This document shows, in pieces, positions 11,168 through 22,100 of a stretch of 64,000 bases of DNA; the first letter of the stretch is position 1, and each line of letters begins with the position of its first letter. This stretch comes from Yponomeuta sedellus (taxonomy: Eukaryota > Arthropoda > Insecta > Lepidoptera > Yponomeutidae), in NCBI GenBank assembly GCA_934045075.1, contig OW203751.1:3483822-3547821 (forward strand), written 5' to 3'. The position numbers and the translations under genes were made by a program. The notes under the pieces were generated by a model that saw only the letters and a program-made list of their open reading frames with translations, searched no databases and had not been told where the DNA came from.

Positions 11168-11360
11168 TGCCGGCTGTCATGTAATGGTAGTCGTTAAGCT
11201 ATGTCAGAGACCTTATGGGCGGCTTGATGACTTCTGCCAGTAAGGCCCGCCAATGTCTTATAATCCTCCACCAACACGCCTTGGCTCCCGTGGTGGAGTA
11301 TGGCCTAACCTTCCTGCGACGCAGGAAGAGACCCGTGCCCCAACATTGGTTGATATCGAC
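11168..11360 (+). mobile_element. 5S-headed SINE, body and tail
   Basis: Starts GCCGGCTGTCATGTAATGG and ends GGTTGATATCGAC, with a deletion inside the CAGCAGTGGGG motif. A minus-strand piece of the same family is at 11617-11690, and a 75-base piece at 10408-10485 abuts the mariner fragment. Confidence 0.65.
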
Positions 11361-12015
11361 ATATCGACTCTCTTATATAACTCCGCTTAGATATAAATCG
11401 GGTTTAGACCAGTAGACTAATTGGTAGAGAAAAGGCTTTGGTTAATCCTAGTTTATCTAGGATTTAGCATTTAGTCACGCGCGCGTCATCGTCTCGCACT
11501 AGGTACGTGTAATATATTTGGAAGCCATTTTTCCTTGAAGAACTTCAAAAATAAACGAATAATTTCCACAGAGTGCGTTCTTTTGTTATCGCATCGATAT
11601 TATATTGACTTTGTATGACCCCACTGCTGTGGCACGGGTCTCTTCCTGCATCGCAGGAAGGTTAGGCCATACTCCACCACTTTTTCCGTCCGTCTTTTTG
11701 ATGTTATCATCTGTAAAAATGTACTACCTATCCTTATGTTGGTAGGTAATTAAATAAATCTTGACTTTACTTTACATTACTGAAGCGGAACACCAAACAA
11801 AAGTTCAACGTAACTCTCTTCGTAACTTAGTAAACACGCTCTGGTATCACACAACATACACACACCATAGTAGGTTGTTAGCAAAAGGAAAATGAGCCGA
11901 ACGGCCCAGATATTTAGGCTGAGAATGCACCTGAAGCCAAGCGAATTCAACGGTAACTTTTTACAGACGGACTAGTTTCTCTCGCGTAGGTGGAAAGTGT
12001 GCACGCGATTTGTGT

Positions 12016-12375
12016 GAAGAACTTAAAAAAAGTTTGTGTTTAAAAAAAGAATAGAGGTTGTGTCGAGCCTCAAATAGGTACTTTTAAAAAAGTTTTGTGC
12101 AAAGAGTCTGCGATAGAAAAAGACAGCTTTCAAAGAAAACTTTCAAAAAAGTATTGTGTAATGAGTTTGCGTTAGAAAAAATTCAATATTAAAAAAAGAC
12201 GCAAATACTTTCAAAAAAATTTTGTGTAAAGAGTCTGCGTTAGAAAAAAGACATTATTAAAAATAAGACTGGAATACTTTCAAAAAAGTATTGCGTAAAA
12301 AGTTTGTGTTAGAAAAGAGGCTTAAAATTGTTTTAAAAAACTATTGTGTAAAAATTTTGCGTTCAATAAAATTAT
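12016..12375 (+). repeat. degenerate tandem repeat, period about 69
   Basis: About five units share ACTTTCAAAAAAGTATTGTG, AAAGAGTTTGCGTTAGAAAA and AAGAC. Unit spacing varies from about 55 to 70. Confidence 0.6.
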
Positions 12376-12789
12376 TTATATAGTTTTTATTGATAAAACC
12401 TATTGGCTGTGTTAAAAAAAAGTTCCATTAAAAGGTGCGGATGTTGTTTAAAGTAATTATTGCCAGTGGCGGAGATAGAAGACTATTGTGTTGTTGCTAA
12501 AAGCGCTTTTTTACACTTGACGTCACAAAAACCTCGAAACAGTTTTATTTAAAACAGTCTGTTCCGCTAAAGCACTTAAGAAGGTGTTAAAGCCTGTTTA
12601 TAAGAGGAATTACTCTCAGGAACCGGCTTTAAGAGCTTTTTATGAAATCAACTTTGTATGAATAAAACCTACGTTGTAAACCAACACTTTATGGCAAAAA
12701 GGCTAATACGAGTATAACATTACAGATTATTTAAATGACAAAGATGTCTGGAATTAATTCCTGTTCAATGCATTAGTAGTTACTAGTGC

Positions 12790-13115
12790 TTGGAATCTAT
12801 CACTTGAGTTTACAACAACAGGCGCGGTCAGGTGCAGGATGGGTGACCGTCCCGTGACTACCACTAGTGGCATTTTTTCCGAGCGCTTCCGTGCCTCGCA
12901 AGGCACTTTAAGCCGTTGGTGCCGGCTGTCATGTAATGGCAGTCGTTAAGCCATGTCAGAGGCTTTATGGGCGGCTTGATAACTTCTGACAGTAAGGCCC
13001 GCCACTGTCTTACAACCTCCACCAACCCGGACCTGGCCCCCGTGGTGGAGTATGGCCTAACCTTCCTGCGATGCAGGAAGAGACCTGTGCCCCAGTAGTG
13101 GGGACATAAAAAGGC
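12790..13115 (+). mobile_element. 5S-headed SINE, near full length
   Basis: The head GGCGCGGTCAGGTGCAGGAT and GGGTGACCGTCC is intact, and the tail runs to GTAGTGGGGACATAAAAAGG. One of the best copies for building a consensus. Confidence 0.7.
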
Positions 13116-13249
13116 GGGCTGGCCGTGTCTGCCACCCAGGTTGGTCTACCGAGACTTTGGTGTCCATTTTGCGGAACCCAGCCAGCCGCCATTTTGGCCC
13201 TCCTATCTGCACTCACGGCCAGCCAGGCATATGAAATGAAATGACATGG

Positions 13250-13800
13250 AATATATTAAAAATGAAATGAAATGAAATTAAATCAAATAAAACTGTAATG
13301 AATCAAATGAAAAGGTTTTATTCAAAGTATATTGCAGTACCTAACTGCGACTGAAGGAACGTTACAAGTCAACCTATAGGTGTCCATTTCAAAATCTAAA
13401 TAATTTTAAAGAAAAAATTAACAAAAAAAATCCAAACTTAGTCTTTTCAAAGTCCTTAATTGACAGAGTTTACATAATTACTATAAAACATAGAACTCAT
13501 GAATTGTACTGGCTTTAATTCCAGACATCATTCTTCTTCTTCAGGCTATGTTATGTAGTCCACTGCTGGACATAGCCCGCCCCTAATGAGCGCCATAGCG
13601 CCCTGTCTTCAGCTTGCCGCGTCCAGCATCTGCCGGCAGTTTTTCGCAGATCGTCATCCCACCCGGTCGGAGGGCGTCCTACACTACGTTTGCCGAGTTC
13701 GAGGTCGCCACCCAAGAACACAATTCATTGACAGAGCAGCTAAATAATCCTTTATGTTATAGTAGCCCTTTTGGCAAAAAGTGTAGGTAGGTACTTAACA
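13250..13800 (-). mobile_element. Jockey/CR1-like LINE 3' tail split by an RTE fragment
   Basis: The same tail as at 50640-50880. It is split by a minus-strand RTE-type 3' end (13530-13735) and resumes at TAAATAATCCTTTATG. This gives a relative age: the RTE fragment is younger. Confidence 0.65.
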
Positions 13801-14108
13801 ATTTTTTTGAACCGCGGTTCCTATAATAATATTATCTTATCTGTCTTATATTTTCCCTGATTGATAAACCCGCAATCGATACGGCCCCCGTAGCATGATG
13901 CCGCGATAAAAGTTTTTGTCGTCCTGACGACTAGCGCCATTTTGCTTTATTTCACTATTTATTGAGTAAGATACAGCGTGCAAATACTGACCTTGACTAT
14001 AACAATAGATATAAGGGGCCATCTCTAATGGGAGCCCCCATTTACCCCTCCCCCATCCTTGCCACAGCTGGTCGCATTTGTGAGACACCACCCCCCCCCC
14101 AGCCCTAG

Positions 14109-14341
14109 TGTGACGTCACATTTTGTAATTTTACATTCTGAAATTAGATTCACATATCAAGAGTTTCAAATGCTTTGAGTATTTCGTTAATAGTGCAAAG
14201 TTCGTCTTAAAGCACGCAGATTTGGAAATGTGACGTCACGAAATTTAGGACCCCTCCCACCCCCTTGACACACAATGTCACACTCCTTCGGCCCCCTCCC
14301 TGCCTCCTTAAGGTGTGACGTAATTTATGGATGGTCCCTAA
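14109..14341. repeat. TGACGTCA inverted pair C and TTATGGATGGTCCC end
   Basis: TGACGTCA at 14111-14118 and 14231-14238 with matching GTGACGTCACATTT arms. The region ends at TTTATGGATGGTCCC, a motif I recall as a recurrent insect repeat end. Confidence 0.5.
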
Positions 14342-14394
14342 CTTCCATCACTATGTAACCACTTGACTAGTTCCCAATGTTATCAACATCATCG

Positions 14395-14620
14395 ACATAT
14401 CACACAGATCTCATTAGCCCCGTATTAAGTACAACTAAATGACTTGTGTTACAGGTGCAAACTCAACGATAGATTGAATACAATAAATACAAAGAGAACA
14501 TCCAAGACCCGAGACAAACTAGAAAAGTTCGTTTCCTAGTTTGACCCTGCCGGGGATCGAACCCGAGACCTTCGGTTTTACAGTCAGCGTGCCAAACTGC
14601 TGCGCCACCGAGGCTGTCAT
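14395..14620 (-). mobile_element. tRNA-headed SINE family B
   Basis: Complete minus copy, close to the one at 7395-7624. Confidence 0.75.
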
Positions 14621-15616
14621 TAAATTATGCAGCCTATATACGGTCGCGGTCTAAAAATGTTTATCAGTTTTCAAATTAGATTCTTTAGCACACTGTGTGC
14701 AGTAAAGTCTAAAATGCTATATATAGGTACGTATTACTTTTTAAAAGTTGTAGCATCGATTCTAACAAAAAGAGTATTCATGACGTTTTGATGATGAAAC
14801 TCTTTTCTTTATTTAAAAGTTGACATAATTGAATTTTTACAATGACATTTATCAAAAATACTAGGATTGAAATAATAGAAATTGATTGTAAAACCAAAGA
14901 GTATATAAACACTATGTAAAACAATGGCAACCTCGCTTGGGTGAATCTCTATTGCTTCTTCTGTGCTCTATGCCAAATCAAATCACATAATATCATCGAC
15001 CATGTGGCATAGATTTGTGCATGTAATTACCAACCTTAAGGTGATAAATATTTTCAGACCGCGAGTGTACGTTCTGCTGTAGGGCGGCATTCTCTCTAAA
15101 ATAGTATGGGCTTAATTGCCACGCGTGCCCCCGCGGATCAGGAATTTTATTGCGTACAGTGTGTGGGTGAGATTCTGGATGCCCCCAACTTTACCCAACT
15201 TTACCCGCCAACCGCTAAGTTTATCTTCTCTTATAATATAGAAATGAATCGCTGAATGTGTTGGTAAGCAAATCTCAAGAGCAGCTGAACCGATTTCGCT
15301 GATTCTTTTTTTAGAATATTTCTTGAAGCACGAGGATGGTTCTCACGGAGAGAAAAATAAAAAAAAATAATAAAGAATCGTCTGTTACGCGGTACAAAGT
15401 TTGCTGGGTCAGCTAGTTTTAAATAAAAGTTATTTATGAAAGTTTTTCCAATTCGAGGTTGCCTGGGAGAAATTGCTATTAGAATAGAATAGAATAGAAC
15501 ACAAAATATTTATTTGTCTTCAAGCGAAATAAGGCACAACGATCACTTACCTATACTAGGAGGGTTAAAAAAAAGAATCGACTGTTAGGCGGTACGAAGT
15601 TCGCTGGGTCAGCTAG

Positions 15617-16694
15617 TCTATAATATAAAATGAATCGCTGAATGTGTTGGTAAGCGCAAATCTCGAGAGCAGCAGGACCGATTCCGCTAAATCTCTTTTT
15701 ATAATATTCCTTGAAGTACCTACGCGGATGGAGAACGGAGAGAAAAATTAAAGAATCGACTGTTAGGCGGGACAAAGTTCGCTGGATCAGCTAGTGTTCT
15801 ATAATATAAAAATGAATCGCTAAATGTGTTTAAGCGCAATTCTCGAGAGCAGCTGAACCGATTTCGCTAATTCTTTTTTTATAATATTCCTTGAAGTACC
15901 TACAAGGATGGAGGACGGAGAGAAAAATTAAAGAATCGACTGTTAGGCGGGACGAAGTTCGCTGGGTCAACTAGTCTTCTATAATATAAAAATGAATCGC
16001 TAAATGTGTTTAAGCGCAATTCTCGAGAGCAGCTGAACCGATTTCGCTAATTCTTTTTTTATAATATTCCTTGAAGTACCTACGAGGATGGAGGACGGAG
16101 AGAAAAATTAAAGAATCGACTGTTAGGCGGGACGAAGTTCACTGGGTCAGCTAGTCTTCTATAATATAAAAATGAATCGCTAAATGTGTTTAAGCGCAAT
16201 TCTCGAGAGCAGCTGAACCGATTTCGCTAATTCTTTTTTCATAATATTCCTTGAAGTACCTACGAGGATGGAGGACGGAGAGAAAATTAAAGAATCGACT
16301 GTTAGGCGGGACGAAGTTCGCTGGGTCAGCTAGTCTTCTATAATATAAAAATGAATCGCTAAATGTGTTTAAGCGCAATTCTCGAGAGCAGCTGAACCGA
16401 TTTCGGTAATTCTTTTTTTATAATATTCCTTGAAGTACCTACGAGGATGGAGGACGGAGAGAAAATTAAAGAATCGACTGTTAGGCGGGACGAAGTTCGC
16501 TGGGTCAGCTAGTCTTCTATAATATAAAAATCAATCGCTAAATGTGTTGGTAAGCGCAATTCTCGAGAGCAGCTGAACCGATTTCGCTAATTCTTTTTTT
16601 GTAATATTCCTTGAAGTACCTACGAGGATGGAGGACGGAGAGAAAAATCAAAGAATCGACTGTTAGGCGGGACGAAGTTCGCTGGGTCAGCTAG
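15617..16694 (+). repeat. tandem array of about 179-bp Helitron-like units
   Basis: Six head-to-tail units with the motif GCTGGGTCAGCTAGT at steps of 178-182 bases. Each unit starts near TCTATAATATAAAAATGAAT and ends CAGCTAG before T, the termini expected of non-autonomous Helitrons (TC...CTAG, insertion between A and T). Units differ by only a few bases. Partial units lie at 15235-15417 and 15560-15617. Confidence 0.7.
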
Positions 16695-17033
16695 TTTATT
16701 ATTATGTATGTTATTGAAATGCGGTGGTAGCGAAGCGGTGTAATTTTCTTAACCTAAGAGTACAGACGGCGGCCTTATCACTCAAAGTGATCTCTTCCAG
16801 ACAACCTTTGGATGGACTGGAATAGAGCGACGCGACGCTAGTCACTACAGGGTGATGCTGAAATTGTTAGCTTTTTTATCTAGCCTTTACAAGTCCTACT
16901 GCCGGGTAGAGGTAAAATTCTCTCAAAGACTGTGTGGGCTTCATTACCACGCGTGTCCACCGCGCATTGGCAATTACAAGCACTGATCTCTACATCTGAT
17001 CTTTTATTACGTATACCTATACGAAGAAGAAGA

Positions 17034-17074
17034 AGAGAATATTAATGTACATACCTATGTACATTAATATTCTC
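17034..17074. repeat. perfect short hairpin
   Basis: AGAGAATATTAATGTACAT, loop ACCT, then its exact inverse; it joins a GAA tail to a CTTCTTC tail of two LINE ends. Confidence 0.6.
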
Positions 17075-17571
17075 TTCATCTTCTTCTACAGGCTATATTA
17101 GTCCACTGCTGAACATAGCCCTCGCCTAATGAGCGCCAAGGTTGTGCCATCTTTGGGGGGGTAATGCCCATAATCCCCACGCTATGCGGGTTGGGGATCG
17201 CAGTTTGGTGGAATTGTACTGCAGGGGACGCTGCTGCCCACCCCCCGGTTTGTGTCCCTAAGTCACCTTTTACGACAACCGCGGGAAGAATTGGGTTAGT
17301 GCTATAGTAATAATAGTACCAGTCGTTAACTGTGAAGGAAATGCTATGTCCAGCAGTGGACTAGTATAGCCTGACGACCACGACGACTATTATTACTTCC
17401 TAAAAGTACTTGGCTTAGAAAACAAAGTCATTGGTTCATTCCGGGAGACAAACCCACGACCTCCCAAATGTGAGGCCGGCGCTCTACTTGCGTCACCACC
17501 ACTTCAAACCAATTTTAACTATAAATTGTATGTATTTATTTAAATATGACGGCCACAAAATATGACACTTG

Positions 17572-17800
17572 ACGGCCTCGGTGGCGCAGCGGTTTGGCAC
17601 GCTGACTGTAAAACCGAAGGTCTCGGGTTCGATCCCCGGCCGGGTCAAACTAGGAAACGAACTTTTCTAGTTTGTCTCGGGTCTTGGATGTTATCTATGT
17701 ATTTATTGTATTAAATCTATCGTCGAGTTAGCACCTGTAACACAAGTCATTCAGTTGTACTTAGTATGGGGTTAACATCCTATCGCATATAAATATTATA
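17572..17800 (+). mobile_element. tRNA-headed SINE family B
   Basis: Head CGGCCTCGGTGGCGCAGCGG, box B GGGTTCGATCCCCGG, then AACTTTTCTAGTTTGTCTCG and a tail with ACACAAGTCATTCAGTTG. Minus copies at 7395-7624 and 14395-14620; plus copy at 24978-25262; partial plus copies at 9598-9740 and 10160-10220. The layout is that of a Pol III tRNA-derived SINE. Confidence 0.75.
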
Positions 17801-18439
17801 CTTAGGATTGCAGTCCTTAAAGGTTGAGGTGCTGTCGATTCTGCGTTTCGTCTTAAGAAAGTATCTGGTAGCTGGAGTAGAATTATTTTAAAGTAGCTGG
17901 AGTAGAATTTTGCAACGCCAGAGTTCGCCGACCCCACGGAACCAGTTATAACCGCTTCACACTGGCTATTTCCAGTAGTTACTGGTTACCGGTTTTGTAA
18001 GGCTGCAGTCGAGCATGCGGTCTCGCTCGCACGAAATAAGATTTTTTTGTTTTAATTGTTTGTAGTCTGAGGGTTTGATAGATAAGATAATTACGGACAT
18101 TTTAATCTATAGAATATTCTAAAAGTCCGGATTGGACCACTTTAACAATTATTGTTATCGTTCTTTTCAAGGTCATACATTTATACAGCGCATACATTTT
18201 TAGTCTTGTTACAAGTAGAGTTTAATAAAGTAAAATTTGAAATAAAGAAGAATTTGAGATCATAATATACCTATTTAATAAGATGTTACAATAACGTACC
18301 ACGTTCTAAGGAAATAAATTAATTTAATTTTTTTTATTTAAAATAAATAATTGGTTTCTAAAATTATACATTTTTTTATCATAATTTATTTCTCAATTCA
18401 AAACCGAGGACATGGCAAGAAAAAAAATCGTAGGTAGGT

Positions 18440-18795
18440 GTGTCTTCATACCAACTCTTTGTACGTTCCCACTGCCGGGGACGGGTCTGTTACTGCATCG
18501 CAGGAAGGTTTGGCCGTTCTCCACCATGGGCCAAGTCCGGGTTGGTGGAGGATTGTAAGACAGTGGCGGGCTTTACTGTCAGAAGTTATCAAGCCGCCCG
18601 TAAGGCTTCTGACATGGCTTAACGACTGCCATTACATGACAGCCGGAATGAACGGCTAAACGTGCCTTGCGGAGCACGGAAGCGCTCGGAAAAAATGCCA
18701 CTAGCGGTAGTCACGGGACGGTCACCCATCCTGCACCTGACCGCGCCTGTTGTTGCTTAACCCTTCTGATTGTTTCCAATCACTCGGTCCCACTA
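18440..18795 (-). mobile_element. 5S-headed SINE 180 bp upstream of the OCA2 start
   Basis: Minus orientation. The head reads (as written) CCATCCTGCACCTGACCGCG and TTGCTTAACCC. It may sit in or next to the OCA2 promoter or 5' UTR. Confidence 0.7.
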
Positions 18796-18977
18796 GACCA
18801 CGAGCGTATTACCGATCTGAAAGACGTTTCACGTCAAAAACTTATACTAAACTTGACCGACAACGAAACATCACCTTCGCAATCTCCGCCACAGGCCGAC
18901 AAAACACCAATAACCAACTGAAAAAAAAAACGAGAAAAAGAATGTCCTGACGCCTGTCAAACTTCACAAAAAGCAAC

Positions 18978-19170
18978 ATGGCGTCGTTTTTCGGCAAATT
19001 CAGGGGGGGAAAGCCCAAGGGCCAGATTCAGGTCTGCCGCAGTGTATACTCTCTGGTCTCCTGCAGTGACCTGACCCCTGGCAGCCTGGAGGTCTGGCTC
19101 GACCTCCCTGACGAGATCAAATACGACCCTGCGCTCGCGCCGTTCCGAAGGCTCTATGAGCAGCACCATG
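18978..19170 (+). CDS. OCA2: OCA2 exon 1 (start exon)
   Basis: Encodes residues 1-64 plus one base, beginning [16 protein letters not shown], and ends at a GTGAGA donor (phase 1). The ATG context is AAC ATG GCG, with an in-frame TGA ten codons upstream. The segment is hydrophilic and not strongly conserved in the family, so this start rests on frame and context. Confidence 0.75.
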
Positions 19171-22100
19171 GTGAGAATTTTTCTTCAATAATTTCTAGTT
19201 TAATTTTGTTCTGCAATTTGTATCCATTTTGGAATGACTAAGATAATACTATCGTTATTTTTAATGCACTTACCCGTGCTAAGGACAATTTTTAAAAACT
19301 TATTTAGAGGCTAAAAATTTGCAAGTGATGCAAATTACTTCAGCCAGATTCGTTGCCTGTACCACAGATTAGATAATAGTTACTACGTAATACAGAGATA
19401 GTGTTAAGAGGTTCGAAATTTCACTGATGCCGGTGAGTCGCCCATTAGCTCAGTTGTAAAGAGCGCTGGCATGGATAGCCAGAGGTCGCGGGTTCGAATC
19501 CCGGCATGGGTGGAATTTTTAGCCTCTAAATAGGTTTTTAAATTAGTAATACCTCACCTACATATAATAATATAGAATATAATTTAATATAATCACGTGT
19601 ATGTATAGAGTTCCTTGGCATTTTCAGCAATTTTACTTTGTTTTGCTTTGTAAAATTTATTTTCTAATATAGAGCAACCTCTGGAAGCATTACAATCTTA
19701 AATGAAAGATATTTAGCCTCCAGAAGAAGAAAACTTTTGTGTACTTTTTTCCTATGAAATAAACAGTAATTTTTTTTTATTTTTAGCTGACACCCTTGAT
19801 TAACAAATAGGCTACGTTTTACTGCGGGAAAATATCTTATTCCCATGGGAAAATCGATAAGCCGCGGGTAACACCGCGGGACACAGCTAGTAATAAATTG
19901 AGGCAAAAACTTACACAACCATGCTTATGTTTCAATAAAATAAGCAAAGTACCACAATCAGTGTCAAAATAAATTGCAAGTTTCAACGTTTCCCTCCACA
20001 TTTAATTAAGTATTTAATATAAATTATCCACTCTCATTGAAAAATAGATCCACGTCGGAAAAAATTGACGCTTAGAATTTTTCACGACTTCAAGTGTCGC
20101 CTGAAACCGTGTACAATTTTTCTGACTGTAAGATATTTATTTCAGGAAAACTCAATACATCGACCGTTAGTGGGCTTGATGATAAACTGCCGGAACTATC
20201 CACGATCGGGGAAATCAACAAGAATAATGAGAGGCTGCACAGGATTTCAGGAACCAAGTGAGTGTTAATATGGCGGATTAAATGGAAATGGGATCTGAAA
20301 TTCAAAATTCTCACACTCCGTATATCCAAGAAAACTACATGAAGAACCGACAACCGTTGGACTAAACGTGTTCTTGAATGGAGACCGCGACTCGGCAAAC
20401 GTAGTTTAGGACGCCCTCCGACCAGGTGGGATGACGATATGCGAAAAACTGCCGACAGATGCTGGATGCGGCAAGCTGTAGACAGGGCGCTATGGCGCTC
20501 ATTAGGGGAGGGTTATGTCCAGCAGTGGACTACATAATATAGCCTGAAGAAGAAGAAGAAGAAGAAAAAACCACATGGATAAACATCCACAATGTCGAAT
20601 AGAGTCCAAAACGTTAGCAGCTGCGTAGAGTCCTGTTCATAATGGAAATAAAGGCAGTAGGAAAACTGATCTCTGACCATATTTCTCAAAAACTTATAAC
20701 ATTGGGTTATGATAGTACACGATAGAAGAGCTCGTGGCCTAGGCGAACCGAGTGATTGGAATCAATCACTTGGTTAAGCAACAACAGGCGCGGTCAGGTA
20801 CAAGATGGGTGAGCGTCCCGTGACTACCGCTAGTGGCATTTTTCCGAGCGATTCCGTGCTGCGCAAGGCACGTTAAGCCGTTGTTGCCGGCTGTCATATT
20901 ATGGCAGTCGTTAAGCCATGCCAGAGGCCTCATAGGCGGCTTGATACCTTCTGACAGTAAGGCCCGCCACTGTCTTACAATCCTCCGCCCACCCGGACTT
21001 GGCCCCCTTGGTGGGGTATGGCCTAACCTTCCTGCGATGCAGGAAGAGACCCGTGCCCCAGCAGTGGGGACATACAAGGGTTAATAACGATGATAGTACA
21101 CTAGTCCTGATCCCAAAATGGGTGTTTTTTTTTGGGATCAGAACAAGTGGTTGTAAATTGTAATGTGTGGTTGTTACGTCATTAACGTACTTGGTTTTTT
21201 TAGGTTGATGAACGACGATGAAGACCATGAAAAAACAAAATCGTCCAAGAAGAGAAAGGTGGGTACCGTTCCCAAGTTTTTCGATGTTGTATACAGTGTT
21301 ATTTTAAAAGACTAACCAATACGTGCGGAGCAAACCAATCCGCGGGTTTCCTCACCCTATTTTCCTTCACAGTTAGCGTGTGTCACTGAAATGAACTGTA
21401 AATGAACGTCCAAATGAAATGAACTGTAACAGAGAACTTTGAAATTAAACAAAGTCATTGGTACGTACTCACACTGGGCATGCATCTTCCTGTAAGCTAG
21501 GCCCACTAAGCTGTCAGGAAGGCATAGGTTCTAGGCAAGTCTATACCATCTAATTACGTAGATGTGATAGTCTTTTTTTTTAATTTATATTGTATAGAAT
21601 CAGGCGTTACTATGCGGAAAATTACTTTGCTAAATTCCGCCAAAAATCCCACAAGCACCATGCGGTTAGTTAACGCAGCGCCCTCCCTCCCACTTTTTCA
21701 AGCAGAAGCAAGACACGAACACACCACCGCCGACACACCACCACGCTCACAAGTGAGCCTGAGGATGCCTCGCGTTAGAGGCAAAACGCGTCGCGTATTT
21801 TCTCACACAAGTATTGGTGTAGGTGGTGGTGTGTTCGTGTCTTGCTTCTGCTTGAAAAAGCGGGAGGGAGGGCTTAGCATTAACAAGGCGCATGGTGCTT
21901 GTGGAATTTTTGCCGGAATTTAACAAAGTAATTTTCACATATTTATTTTATTTCGCAAGTTGTCGGTATTTCCATATTGTTTGTGATCTTCTTGCCTAAA
22001 ACTTTCGTAAGCACAACACATTGTACACTTTTAGTCCGGATCTACTTACGGGTGTTGTTATATCGGAGGAGTGAGACGAGCAACCGACGACGCGAGCTCC

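Noticed and set aside
15617..16694. CRISPR array
   Set aside because: Repeats of about 179 bases without unique spacers, in a eukaryotic genome.
18667..18950. extra coding exon upstream of OCA2 (readings ending PPQADKTPITN or RKRMS)
   Set aside because: No convincing acceptor, partly inside a SINE, and an in-frame TGA at 18948 separates it from the OCA2 start frame.
21564..21938. two similar overlapping proteins on opposite strands
   Set aside because: Both come from one long inverted repeat; the similarity is a palindrome effect.
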